Notes under the pieces: model-generated
What the model was told of the DNA's origin: nothing
Database searches by the model: none
The model's input: only the letters and a program-made list of their open reading frames with translations
Origin: Betaproteobacteria bacterium
GTDB taxonomy: Bacteria; Pseudomonadota; Gammaproteobacteria; Burkholderiales; UBA6910
DNA: 64,000 nucleotides
Reading direction: 5' to 3'
NCBI GenBank assembly: GCA_016183615.1
Contig: JACPEG010000004.1
Location: forward strand, 62,001-126,000
Part shown: positions 1 through 10,459 of the stretch, piece after piece
Position numbering within the stretch: position 1 is the stretch's first letter
How the letters are laid out: each line of letters opens with the position of its first letter
Position numbers and translations under genes: made by a program

Positions 1-66
1 TCGCGACCCTGGTCGGGGATAAATCCCCTCCTACACCGCGGGGGCAGGAGCGAATTCATTCTCGCA
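1..66. repeat. REP-like palindrome pair (family 1), edge of array
   Basis: Positions 12-34 read gtcggggataaatcccctcc followed by tac, the reversed B half of the family-1 element. Positions 44-66 hold a degenerate A half (gcaggagcgaattcattctc). The array probably continues beyond the left edge, because bases 1-7 (tcgcgac) match the tail of another A half. It lies just downstream of the clpB stop. Confidence 0.8.
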
Positions 67-110
67 TGCTGGTCGAATAAATTTGGTTACGGCGTAAGCA
101 CCCGTGGCGC

Positions 111-2690
<2,580 letters not shown>

Positions 2691-2723
2691 GGGCTTTCCC
2701 TGAGTCCGGATGTTCCTGAGCCT

Positions 2724-2751
2724 TAAATGGGGCAGGACCGGGGAAATTCAA
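2724..2751 (-). promoter_or_regulatory. Putative sigma-32 promoter of clpB
   Basis: On the minus strand TTGAAT (2751-2746) and CCCCATTTA (2732-2724) are separated by 13 bases. This closely resembles the RpoH consensus (TTGAA, 13-15 bases, CCCCATNT). It ends about 33 bases before the clpB start codon. clpB is a classical RpoH target, so placement and sequence agree; no transcript start was measured. Confidence 0.65.
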
Positions 2752-2832
2752 TAGCCCCTGATTTTCAACGGGATTTGAAGACAGCGCCAGTCCCGTCGGT
2801 TAAGATAGCAGCGTCTGTTTTGGACCGCGCCC

Positions 2833-3507
2833 ATGAACAAGACCAAGATCAAGGCCTTCGTGTTCGACGCATACGGTACGCTGTTCGACGTCCATTCCGT
2901 CGTCTCCGAGTGCGCGAACCTGTTTCCAGGGCAGGGGGAAGCCTTCAGCCGCCTGTGGCGGACCAAGCAACTGGAATACACCTGGCTCAGAAGCTTGATG
3001 GGAAAGTATGTGTCGTTCCAGCAGGTCACCGAGGAGGCATTGAAGTTCACCTGCCGCAGCTTCAACATCCCCTGCGATCCCGAAATCCGCCACCGGCTGA
3101 TGAACGCCTACCTGCATCTCGATACCTATCCTGACGTGACGCCCGCCCTCAAGGCGCTCTCCGGAATCCCGCTAGCGATTCTGTCGAACGGCTCGCCGGG
3201 GATGCTGGACGCAGTCGTGGCCAATGCCGACCTTGCTTCCACCTTCAGGCACGTCATCAGCGTGGACGAGGTGAAGATCTTCAAGCCCGATCCCCGGGTG
3301 TACGATCTCGCGCCCCGCAAGCTCGGCGTGGACAAGTCCGAGATCGGCTTCGTCTCCTCCAACTGCTGGGACGCCGTGGGCGCCAAGGCCTTCGGTTTTT
3401 CCACCTTCTGGATCAACCGCGCCGGGGCGGCTATGGACGAGATGGGCATCGCGCCCAACGCGGTGCTGGGCAAGCTCACCGAGCTGAAAGATCTGGTCAC
3501 TGGGTAG
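2833..3507 (+). CDS. Haloacid dehalogenase, type II (HAD superfamily)
   Basis: Predicted hydrolytic dehalogenase of (S)-2-haloacids, cytoplasmic. The 224 residues contain the HAD motif I FDAYGTLFD with nucleophile Asp12, motif II LSNGS, the motif III lysine in KIFKPDP and motif IV SSNCWDAVGA. The SSNxWD form is characteristic of the L-2-haloacid dehalogenase subfamily rather than general phosphatases. Substrate is inferred, since many members act on other small substrates. The stop codon TAG lies inside the GTAGGGT head of a palindromic repeat, so the natural 3' end may have been replaced. It diverges from clpB. Confidence 0.9.
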   Translation: MNKTKIKAFVFDAYGTLFDVHSVVSECANLFPGQGEAFSRLWRTKQLEYTWLRSLMGKYVSFQQVTEEALKFTCRSFNIPCDPEIRHRLMNAYLHLDTYPDVTPALKALSGIPLAILSNGSPGMLDAVVANADLASTFRHVISVDEVKIFKPDPRVYDLAPRKLGVDKSEIGFVSSNCWDAVGAKAFGFSTFWINRAGAAMDEMGIAPNAVLGKLTELKDLVTG

Positions 3508-3562
3508 GGTACGTCCCACGCACCGGTCAAACGCCGCAATTGGTGCGCAGGGCGCACCCTAC
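3504..3562. repeat. GTAGGGT-type palindromic element (family 2)
   Basis: Outer arms GTAGGGT (3504-3510) and ACCCTAC (3556-3562) enclose an inner hairpin GTGCGC-agg-GCGCAC near the right end. The left head supplies the TAG stop of the haloacid dehalogenase. Read on the minus strand, the right head (TAG at 3561-3559) stops a short frame beginning inside the antitoxin gene. Confidence 0.75.
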
Positions 3563-3577
3563 GAAATTGCGTCGTCG

Positions 3578-3823
3578 TCACCTACGGCAGCACGCATCGC
3601 GATCTTGTCTCAGTAGCGCGAGGCTTTCGGAGGGCGTGCGCAAACCTGCCTTCCGCAACTCCTTGAGAATCTCTTCCGTGCCGCGACGGCGCGGCTGGCC
3701 GACCGCCTCCCGCAAAATCACCACGAGCTCCTCTTGCAGCGACCGGTGATTTCGCCGCGCACGGGCCATGAGAGCGCGGGCCACCTTGGCGGGGACGTTC
3801 TTAACGGAAAGGCTGATCGGCAT
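3578..3823 (-). CDS. Orphan FitA-like ribbon-helix-helix antitoxin
   Basis: An 81-residue protein beginning PISLSVKNVPAKVARAL, with the RHH-type N-terminal strand and helices and an arginine-rich QEELVVILREAV segment. It resembles FitA/Arc-like antitoxins that bind DNA as dimers and neutralise PIN toxins. FitA homologues normally overlap a downstream PIN toxin. Here an ATG overlaps the gene's 3' end (3597) but its frame stops after 12 codons in a palindromic repeat, so no toxin follows. I read it as an antitoxin that lost its partner. A truncated methyltransferase starts immediately upstream on the other strand, marking a scrambled junction. Confidence 0.7.
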   Translation of the reverse strand: MPISLSVKNVPAKVARALMARARRNHRSLQEELVVILREAVGQPRRRGTEEILKELRKAGLRTPSESLALLRQDRDACCRR

Positions 3824-3849
3824 GGATTACTCCGGGCGTCTTCGGGCTG

Positions 3850-5469
3850 GTGCGGCTCGACGTGGACCAGTTCTACGGCATCGAGATCGAGGAGTTTCCG
3901 GCCCAGATCGCCCAGGTGGCCCTGTGGCTCATGGACCACCAGATGAACCAGGCGGTATCCGAGGAGTTCGGACGGTATTTCGCGCGCCTTCCGCTGAAGA
4001 AATCGCCCACCATCGTGCACGGCAACGCGCTGCAACTGGACTGGGCGAGTATCGTGCCGGCGGAGCACCTTTCCTACATCCTCGGCAATCCGCCGTTTGG
4101 CGGATCCAAGTATCAGACCGATGCCCAGCGCGCGGAAATCACGGGGCTGTTCGAAGGGGTTCCGGGAGCAGGAATCCTGGATTACGTCACCGGCTGGTAC
4201 ATCAAGGCGGCACGTTTCATCAAGACGAGCGGTCCGGAGGCCGCGGCCCGGATTCGCTGCGCCCTGGTCTCGACCAACTCCATCACCCAGGGCGAACAGG
4301 CGGGGGTGCTCTGGCCCGAGCTACTGCGGCTGGGCGCCCACATCCATTTCGCCCACCGCACCTTCCAGTGGTCCAACGAAGCCCGCGGTGTCGCAGCGGT
4401 CCATTGCGTGATCATCGGCTTCGCGCTCCACAACGCGCAGCGGAAGACGATCTTCGATTATGACGATCCCCGCGGCGAGCCTCACGCTCTGGCAGCGGCC
4501 AATATCAACCCTTATCTGGTCGACGCGGCCGATATCGTCCTGCCTCGCCGCGACCGACCGATCTGCCCCGTACCGGAAATCGGCATCGGCAACAAGCCCA
4601 TCGATGGCGGCAATTACCTATTCACTGCGGAGGAAAAGGCGGACTTCCTGAGGGCTGAACCAGCGGCAAAGAAATACTTCCGGCGCTGGATCGGTTCCGA
4701 CGAATTCATCAACGGCTATGAGCGCTGGTGCTTGTGGCTCGGTGACTGTCCTCCCGACGAATTGCGCCGCATGCCCGAGGCGCTGAAACGGGTTGAGGCC
4801 GTGCGTGCCTTCCGTCTCGCCAGCAAGAGCGCGCCCACCCGCAAGCTGGCCGAAACTCCGACCCGGTTCCACGTCGAAAACATCCCGGACGCGCCCTGCC
4901 TCGTGATCCCTGAGGTATCGTCCGAACGCCGGCGATTCATTCCGATGGGTTTCATGCCGCCGGACACCCTTTGCAGCAACCTGGTGAAGATCGCGCCCGA
5001 CGCTACGCGTTATCACTTCGGGGTTCTGAACTCGACCATGCACATGGCCTGGGTGCGTTATACCTGCGGAAGGCTGAAGAGTGACTACCGCTACTCCGCA
5101 GGAATCGTTTACAACAACTTCCCCTGGCCCGAAACCCTCACCCGGCCTGCGGCCACCCTCTCCCCGAGGGCGAGGGGATTGAAGGATGCCATCGAGTCCG
5201 CCGCCCAGGGGGTGCTGGATGCCCGCGCCCGGTTCCCTGGCTCGTCGCTCGCCGATCTCTACGACCCCCTCACCATGCCACCCGCACTCACCAAGGCACA
5301 CCAAGCCCTCGACCGGGCGGTGGACGCCGCCTATCTCGCCGGAACGAAGGGCAAGGACTTCGCCAACGACGCCGAGCGCGTCGCCTATTTGTTCCAGCTC
5401 TACCAGGAATGCACGAGCTTGCTGCCGGCGGAGGGGCAAAGAGCCCGCCGCCGAAAGCGGGCTTCGTAG
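3850..5469 (+). pseudogene. 5'-truncated MmeI-like adenine DNA methyltransferase
   Basis: The 539 readable residues match the C-terminal two thirds of large MmeI-like class I DNA methyltransferases. DQFYGIEIEEFPAQIA follows where motif I should be, the catalytic motif IV is ILGNPPFGGSK, and the conserved ALVSTNSITQGEQ block and a target-recognition-like segment (ETPTRFHVENIP to NFPWPE) are present. The SAM-binding motif I and everything before it are absent; a stop at 3814 and the antitoxin gene lie directly upstream. The fragment opens at a GTG, so expression would give a protein unable to bind SAM normally. Around 5150-5180 a palindromic segment encodes an apparent insertion (TRPAATLSPRARG). 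The TAG stop lies in a GTAGGGT repeat head. Confidence 0.85.
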
Positions 5470-5488
5470 GGTGGGTGGTAACCCACCA
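5466..5488. repeat. GTAGGGT-type palindrome (family 2)
   Basis: GTAGG followed by the hairpin GTGGGT-ggta-ACCCAC (5471-5486). The TAG at 5467-5469 is the stop of the methyltransferase remnant. Confidence 0.7.
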
Positions 5489-5731
5489 TCCCGCCACGAT
5501 CAATCGAATTTACGGAATCAGCTGCGCTCCACCGGTCCCACGGATGGTCAGGGTCCCGGTAGCCGCTTAATGGTAGGATGGCCTTGCGGGTGACGACCGG
5601 AAATTCGGCGTCCGCTCACTGGGCCCCCAACAGGGCGCTGTATGGAGGGACGGCCAGCCTCCCACCCGTATTTTCCGCGTTTTACCAACGCCGCTATACT
5701 GCAATAAGGCCAGTGGCGCGGGAGAATCAAT
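5489..5731. other. Intergenic, no gene recognised
   Basis: About 240 bases between the methyltransferase remnant and the small membrane protein. Short frames here lack ribosome-binding sites and family features. The last bases carry gcgcgggagaatcaat in front of the next start codon. Confidence 0.6.
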
Positions 5732-5998
5732 ATGAAGATTATCGTGGATATTGCCGTCGTCGCGGCTTTCTGGCTTGCCAAGGCGATTTTCGGCGCACTC
5801 GCGTTTCTTTTCCTGGCAACACTGATCCTCAAGGCAGCCGGGCCTGTGCTCCCGGTACTGCTTGAGCCGCTGTTCGCGGTGCTGCCCGCGGATCCCGATG
5901 ACCGGTTCAGCGTCAGTTTGCTTCTCGCCGCCGCCGCCGTGCTCGTCTGTTGGGCAATCCGCGACCGCACAAGGTTGAAATCCTGGTTGCACCGCTGA
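5732..5998 (+). CDS. Small membrane protein, unknown function
   Basis: An 88-residue protein, not recognised as a named family. A hydrophobic stretch spans roughly residues 4-52 (IVDIAVVAAFW, ALAFLFLATLILKAAG, VLPVLLEPLFAVL), and a second helix LLLAAAAVLVCWAI lies near the C terminus before a basic tail (RDRTRLKSWLHR). This predicts two or three membrane helices with the basic tail inside. A GGAG lies about 10 bases before the ATG, which supports translation. It stands alone between repeats. Confidence 0.6.
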   Translation: MKIIVDIAVVAAFWLAKAIFGALAFLFLATLILKAAGPVLPVLLEPLFAVLPADPDDRFSVSLLLAAAAVLVCWAIRDRTRLKSWLHR

Positions 5999-6095
5999 GA
6001 CTCTTCAGGCCAACGCCTTACCGAATCTCCGGCATCTCGCGGAAAGCTCCTCAGCCCAAGCTCATCCGGTGAGCCTGCAAAACGATTAAGCCGCC

Positions 6096-6515
6096 CTACG
6101 GTCGGGCGGGAAGCCATGCTTCGGCCCGACCCCTCTGATAGAGGCGATCCCCCGGAACGAACACGCGTTTCCCACCTTCGCCGCGCATCTCGTAGGGGAA
6201 AACCAGCTCCCAGGCGCCGTCCCCGCTGGCTTCTTCGACGCGAAGCAACACGACAGGGTGAATCCCGCCCTCGACAACCATGGATGCATCAATGGCAAGA
6301 ACATAGCCGGTAGCATCTGAGAGGTCGGTCGTGAGATCGCGCTTGCATTCTTCTGTCGCTTCCTCGACGGTCGCGAAACTGTACCTGCTGGCCCGCGTCC
6401 CGTTCGGATGGGCAGATACCATGAGTGCCGAGAAGCCCTCCTGTGCCACCGGTTTCGAGGCAATCCATTCGATGGCCTGATTGATGAGCTTGGTCGACTG
6501 AGGCGAGAATTTCAT
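6096..6515 (-). CDS. Conserved hypothetical protein
   Basis: A 139-residue soluble protein with a strong ribosome-binding site (AGGGAGGA) upstream of the ATG. The sequence alternates strands and helices (QSTKLINQAIEWIASKP; VVLLRVEEASGDGAWELVFPYEM) with no signal peptide and no motif I recognise. It is upstream of nothing co-directional within 90 bases and downstream of the AbrB/PIN pair by about 115 bases, so it may be part of the same accessory patch. Function unknown. Confidence 0.6.
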   Translation of the reverse strand: MKFSPQSTKLINQAIEWIASKPVAQEGFSALMVSAHPNGTRASRYSFATVEEATEECKRDLTTDLSDATGYVLAIDASMVVEGGIHPVVLLRVEEASGDGAWELVFPYEMRGEGGKRVFVPGDRLYQRGRAEAWLPARP

Positions 6516-6629
6516 TGAATCCTCCCTGAAATTGTGGAATCAATCCTTTGCCGCAGTAGATTCATCAATCGGCTTGTGCGCCGCCTCACCGGCCGTACCA
6601 CGGGCACCTCAAGTACCCGCCGCAAACTG

Positions 6630-7037
6630 CTACAAGTTCGCCAGGTATTCTGCGACCGTCTGAATGACGCCGCCGCCCGTCTGCTTCGGGCGGTTCATGA
6701 ACGGCCCGAAGTCCTTGATGTCCCCGGTAAGCAGGTGGGTGGCGCGGCAGGCGACCGCCGCAAGAAAAATGGGCCGGTCTTTTTCCGGCAGCGCCAGAGG
6801 ACACCGGGCTCCCGATTTCGGATCGATTATTTTCATCCGCCGCGCCAGATCGTCGAGCCTCGATAAACGTTCCGGGTACTTCAGGCGCAGGTTATGCCGC
6901 GCCTCCGCCAGGGCATAGGAACTGGTGAAGAGCCGCCAGCGGCCAGCGTCTCCCAACTCGATCAGCAATGCGGCCTTCCCCGCCGGGTTGTGGGCGGCAG
7001 TGAAAACCACATTGGCGTCGAGAAAGAGGCGGTTCAC
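6630..7037 (-). CDS. PIN-domain toxin (PIN_3/VapC-like ribonuclease)
   Basis: Predicted magnesium-dependent RNase toxin of 135 residues. The acidic PIN quartet is visible: Asp7 in RLFLDANVVF, Glu45 in YALAEARHN, Asp87 in PEKDRPIF and Asp106 in LLTGDIKDFG. It starts at an ATG overlapping the antitoxin stop by four bases (ATGA), the usual translational coupling. All catalytic acids are retained, so it looks intact. The RNA target cannot be read from sequence. Confidence 0.85.
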   Translation of the reverse strand: MNRLFLDANVVFTAAHNPAGKAALLIELGDAGRWRLFTSSYALAEARHNLRLKYPERLSRLDDLARRMKIIDPKSGARCPLALPEKDRPIFLAAVACRATHLLTGDIKDFGPFMNRPKQTGGGVIQTVAEYLANL

Positions 7038-7285
7038 ACCTTCTTACGAGCTTTACTCTTGACGCGGGCCCGCTCGGCATCGGAAAGCGCGTCTTCCGCC
7101 TCCCACCGGGCGATATCCTGTTCCGAATAAGTCTCCAGAGTCACCACCGCGGCCGGCTTGAGCACCACCTCTCCCGCCCGCTCCTCCAGGACAACCACGC
7201 CGCCGGGCTCGATCCCCAGGCGCTTGCGCAGGCCGGCGGGCAGAGTGATCTGCCCCCGGTCGGATACCACTACGTTCTTGCTCAT
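7034..7285 (-). CDS. AbrB/MazE-type antitoxin
   Basis: An 83-residue protein with an N-terminal SpoVT/AbrB swapped-hairpin domain (VVVSDRGQITLPAGLRKRLG ... GGVVVLEE) and a C-terminal tail expected to wrap the PIN toxin. I start it at the ATG at 7285, preceded by GGAGAGAT, because the AbrB fold begins there; a longer upstream frame carries no homology. Antitoxin precedes toxin with a four-base overlap. Such proteins usually repress their own promoter, and 9-base direct repeats sit just upstream. Confidence 0.85.
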   Translation of the reverse strand: MSKNVVVSDRGQITLPAGLRKRLGIEPGGVVVLEERAGEVVLKPAAVVTLETYSEQDIARWEAEDALSDAERARVKSKARKKV

Positions 7286-7299
7286 CCCATCTCTCCGAT

Positions 7300-7328
7300 A
7301 TTCCGTAATTCCGTAATTCCGTAATTCT
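7300..7328. promoter_or_regulatory. Three 9-bp direct repeats upstream of AbrB-type antitoxin
   Basis: The unit ttccgtaat occurs three times in immediate succession, ending in ttct, about 15 bases before the antitoxin start. Iterated sites in this position could be an AbrB-type operator or simple slippage. No dyad is evident. Confidence 0.4.
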
Positions 7329-7458
7329 GAGATTAGCCGAAACCGGCCACGCAGGCAAGGGAAACCGACAGCGGCGGATAGCAGGGCGTAGCGCGCCGCT
7401 CCGGCCTCATCGTTCGGATACAATTCCAAGTCCGCCTTCAAACCCAGCTCCTTTTTCC

Positions 7459-8295
7459 ATGGATCTCGCCTCGGAAATCGAAAGCAACGTGACCGCGGCC
7501 CTGGTCGAGGACGTGGGCAGCGGCGACCTCACCGCGGGTCTCATTCCCGCCGATGCCCGCGCCCGCGCCACGGTGGTGAGCCGCGAGGCGGCGGTGCTCT
7601 GCGGCGCGGCCTGGTTCGAGGCCTGCTTCCGGCGCCTGGATCCCGCTATCCGGATCGAGTGGACTGCGAAGGACGGGGATGCGCTCTCCGCGAGCCAGAC
7701 CCTGTGCCGGATCGAAGGCCGGGCCCGGGCCATGCTCACCGCCGAGCGGCCGGCCCTGAACTTTCTGCAAATGCTTTCCGCGATCGCCACCCGCACCCGC
7801 CAATTCGTGGACGCGGTGCAAGGCACCCGGGCCGCCATCGTCGATACCCGCAAAACCCTTCCCGGTCTGCGCCTCGCGGAAAAATACGCGGTGCGATGCG
7901 GCGGAGGAGAGAATCACCGGATGGGGCTCTACGACGGCATCCTGATCAAGGAGAACCACATCATGGCGGCGGGCGGCATCACCCCCGCCTTCCGGCAGGC
8001 CCAGCGGATCGCCCCGCCGGGAACCATGATCCAGGTGGAAGTGGAAAACCTGGCCGAGCTGCAGGAAGCGCTGGCGGCCGGTGTCAGCCTGATTCTTCTC
8101 GATAACTTTGCGCGGGAGGCGATGCGGGAGGCGGTGCGGGTGACGGCCGGCCGCGCCGTGCTGGAGGCCTCCGGCGGAGTCAATCTCGATTCGGTGCGGG
8201 CCATCGCGGAAACCGGAGTGGACCGGATTTCGGTAGGATCGCTGACCAAGGACATCCGCGCCGTGGACCTCTCCATGCGCTTCGAGACCTGCTAA
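7459..8295 (+). CDS. nadC: Nicotinate-nucleotide pyrophosphorylase (carboxylating)
   Basis: Quinolinate phosphoribosyltransferase: quinolinate + PRPP to nicotinate mononucleotide, CO2 and PPi in de novo NAD synthesis. At 278 residues it has the usual length. Signature segments are DVGSGDLTAGLIP, TRKTLPGLRLAEKYAV, GGGENHRMGLYDGILIKENH and the C-terminal barrel end EASGGVNLDSVRAIAETGVD with SVGSLT. The ATG at 7459 gives a canonical N terminus. It stands apart from other nad genes and may be co-transcribed with the protease gene 26 bases downstream. Confidence 0.97.
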   Translation: MDLASEIESNVTAALVEDVGSGDLTAGLIPADARARATVVSREAAVLCGAAWFEACFRRLDPAIRIEWTAKDGDALSASQTLCRIEGRARAMLTAERPALNFLQMLSAIATRTRQFVDAVQGTRAAIVDTRKTLPGLRLAEKYAVRCGGGENHRMGLYDGILIKENHIMAAGGITPAFRQAQRIAPPGTMIQVEVENLAELQEALAAGVSLILLDNFAREAMREAVRVTAGRAVLEASGGVNLDSVRAIAETGVDRISVGSLTKDIRAVDLSMRFETC

Positions 8296-8321
8296 ACTCA
8301 AACCAGGCCGGCCGCGCGTCC

Positions 8322-9644
8322 ATGCTCCCCGCCACCAATTCCGATCTCATCAGGCTTTTGCTCCGCACCGTAGCCGGCGCGGCCGCGTCCTGCACCCTGG
8401 TCGCGGCCCACGCCGACAACAGCGAGCGCATCTTTCGTGATGCCCTGTCCTACACGGTCCAGGTCCGGACCACCGTGACGGTTCCCTTCGACGGAGACCG
8501 CAAGGGCTCCAGCCTGGGAGCGGGATTCATGGTGGACGCCTCCCGCGGCTGGATCATGACCAATGCCCACGTGGTGTCCCGGTCTCCCTCGCGGGTGGAA
8601 GTGGCATTCCACGGCAGGGAATTCCAGGACGCGCAGAAGCTTTACGTGGACCCGTTCCTGGACCTGGCCCTGGTCAGCATCGGCAAGCTGCCGGAGGGCG
8701 CCGCCGTCGTCACCCCGGCCCTGGAATGCCAGGAGTTGCCGCCGGTGGGCCATTCCGTGGGGGCCTTCGGCCATCCGTGGCGACTGCCCTACACCGGCAC
8801 CCGGGGCATCGTATCCGGCGTCACCAACAAGTACGAAACGGAGTTGCTGCAGACCGACGCCCCCATCAATCAGGGCAACTCCGGCGGCCCGCTGATCAGC
8901 CTCATGAGCGGGAAAATCGTGGGCATCAACACCGCCTCCATCGTCGCGCGCGGCGCCCAGAACACGAACTTTGCGGTGGCGATGAAGTACGCCTGCCGCG
9001 TTCTCGCCCTGCTGCAGAACGGCCAGGACCCCTCTCCGCCCCAGCTCTCCGTGATCTACTTCAAGGACCTGGACAATCGCAAGGTGCTCAAGGTGGCGCG
9101 CAATTATCTGGCTTCGGGCGCGATCGGGCTCAAGCCCGGGGACGTGATCCGGGAAGCGGGAAATTCCCCGGTGAAGGTCGAAAACGAAACCCAGCTCATC
9201 CACGTGCTACGCGGGCGCCTGGACCAGGTGCGCCTGAAAGTCGAGCGCACCGGCGAGGCGCGGATGCTCACCGGGACCATTCCCTCCGAAAACCCGGTGC
9301 TGGATCGCACCGCGATCTTCGTGTCAGGCGTGCTGTTCGGGCTGGTCGCCTACCGGGACCTGCCTGAAATTGGCGTCCGGGGCCTCACGGTGCACTACGT
9401 GGAGCGGGGCTCGGTGGGCGAAGCCCAGGAAATCGAAAAAGGCGATCTGCTGGAATCCGTGGATGGCACGCCCGTCGCCACCCTGGACGAGTTGAGTCGC
9501 GTGCTGGCGGAGGCCCGCAAGGCGAACCGGCCGGCGGTGCTGGCCCTCAAGCGGGTGACCAGCGAGGCCACGCTGTTTACTCATGTCGAGCGCAATCTGC
9601 CGATCGCGGGGCTGCGCACTATTTCCGCCCGCGAAACCGAGTAG
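8322..9644 (+). CDS. Trypsin-like serine protease with PDZ-like C terminus
   Basis: A 440-residue DegP/HtrA-related protease. Residues about 10-31 form a signal peptide (LLLRTVAGAAASCTLVAAHA) implying periplasmic export. The catalytic triad is His83 (TNAHVV), Asp114 (FLDLALV) and Ser187 (QGNSGGP). After the protease domain two PDZ-like modules follow (about 255-315, IGLKPGDVIREAGNSPV; and about 350-425, EIEKGDLLESVDGTPV). A hydrophobic patch between them (TAIFVSGVLFGLVAY) is unusual. It probably acts in envelope protein quality control, but the substrate is unknown. The TAG stop begins a GTAGGAC sequence just before a repeat cluster. Confidence 0.85.
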   Translation: MLPATNSDLIRLLLRTVAGAAASCTLVAAHADNSERIFRDALSYTVQVRTTVTVPFDGDRKGSSLGAGFMVDASRGWIMTNAHVVSRSPSRVEVAFHGREFQDAQKLYVDPFLDLALVSIGKLPEGAAVVTPALECQELPPVGHSVGAFGHPWRLPYTGTRGIVSGVTNKYETELLQTDAPINQGNSGGPLISLMSGKIVGINTASIVARGAQNTNFAVAMKYACRVLALLQNGQDPSPPQLSVIYFKDLDNRKVLKVARNYLASGAIGLKPGDVIREAGNSPVKVENETQLIHVLRGRLDQVRLKVERTGEARMLTGTIPSENPVLDRTAIFVSGVLFGLVAYRDLPEIGVRGLTVHYVERGSVGEAQEIEKGDLLESVDGTPVATLDELSRVLAEARKANRPAVLALKRVTSEATLFTHVERNLPIAGLRTISARETE

Positions 9645-9666
9645 GACCGAAAAACGCGAAGTCTGG

Positions 9667-9787
9667 TGTCGGCAAAGGGTTGCCGACCTACGCCTTGTAG
9701 GGTGCAACCGCGAAGCGGGTTGCACCATCATCTCGCCGATGATGGCCCAGCCGGAGTGGCGGAACCGGCTTCGCCGTTCCGCCCTAC
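9667..9787. repeat. Family-2 palindromic elements (one and a half units)
   Basis: A half unit GTCGGCAA-aggg-TTGCCGAC followed by CTAC (9667-9691) precedes a full unit. The full unit is GTAGGG (9697) with inner hairpin GGTGCAACC...GGTTGCACC, a second hairpin GGCGGAACCGG...CCGTTCCGCC, and closing CCCTAC (9787). The design matches family 1: outer complementary arms plus two inner hairpins. Confidence 0.75.
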
Positions 9788-9822
9788 GCCCGCCAAAAAC
9801 AGCTTGACGACGAAGACGGTAT

Positions 9823-10440
9823 CTACGGTTTGCGGGCCACCAGGTCGATGAGGGCCGATATGCCGTTGTGGCCCTTGCCTTCCCGGATCACGTCCTCGTG
9901 CTCGTGCAGATGCAGTATCTGCAGGTCCCCGAAGCTTTCCCGCAGCAGGGCTTCGGTGTAGAGGTTCTCCGCATGGGGCGGGCCGCCCGTGCGGTATTCC
10001 AGTTGCTTCGGCGTATAACCCTGGAGAATCAGCACACCGCCGGGCGCCAGCGCCTCGATAAGCTGCCGGAACAGGCGGGCGCGCTCGGTGGGAGCGGCAA
10101 ACTGGACGAAGATCGCGGCGACCACGTCGAAGGCTTGTCTCGGCCAGGCCCAGTCGAAGACGCTTCCCACGACGAAGCGGAGCGATACGCCGCGCCCGGC
10201 GGCGAGTTTCCGCGCCTTCTCCACGGCCACCGGGGAGAGCTCGATCGCCGTCACCTCGAGGCCGAGCGAGGCCATCCAGACGCTGTTCCGCCCTTCGCCG
10301 TCGGCCACCGACAGCGCCCGCTGGCCGGGCCTGAACAGGTGCTTCCGGGTAGTGAGAAAGACGTTGGGGGCGGTGCCGAAGAGATAATCTTCGCCGGAAA
10401 AACGCTCGCTCCAGAATTTTTCGGCGTCGGAAAAACTCAT
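9823..10440 (-). CDS. SAM-dependent class I methyltransferase
   Basis: About 205 residues from the ATG at 10440; a GTG at 10455 would add five residues. Rossmann motif I is altered but clear (ALSVADGEGRNSVWMASLG), followed by the acidic strand end VTAIELSP and motif IV-like FDVVAAIFVQF. The N terminus AEKFWSERFSGEDYLFGTAPN resembles TehB/thiopurine-type small-molecule methyltransferases. It follows thrC closely on the same strand and may be read from that operon. Substrate not predictable. Confidence 0.8.
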   Translation of the reverse strand: MSFSDAEKFWSERFSGEDYLFGTAPNVFLTTRKHLFRPGQRALSVADGEGRNSVWMASLGLEVTAIELSPVAVEKARKLAAGRGVSLRFVVGSVFDWAWPRQAFDVVAAIFVQFAAPTERARLFRQLIEALAPGGVLILQGYTPKQLEYRTGGPPHAENLYTEALLRESFGDLQILHLHEHEDVIREGKGHNGISALIDLVARKP

Positions 10441-10459
10441 GGGCCGCGCAGCCACTCGG

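Noticed and set aside
9642..9650. Protease stop TAG (in GTAGGACCG) as another repeat-supplied stop
   Set aside because: The following bases do not form the expected hairpin and the head match is partial, as is the similar GTAGGACCG at the nitronate monooxygenase stop (54378). Not counted among the six.
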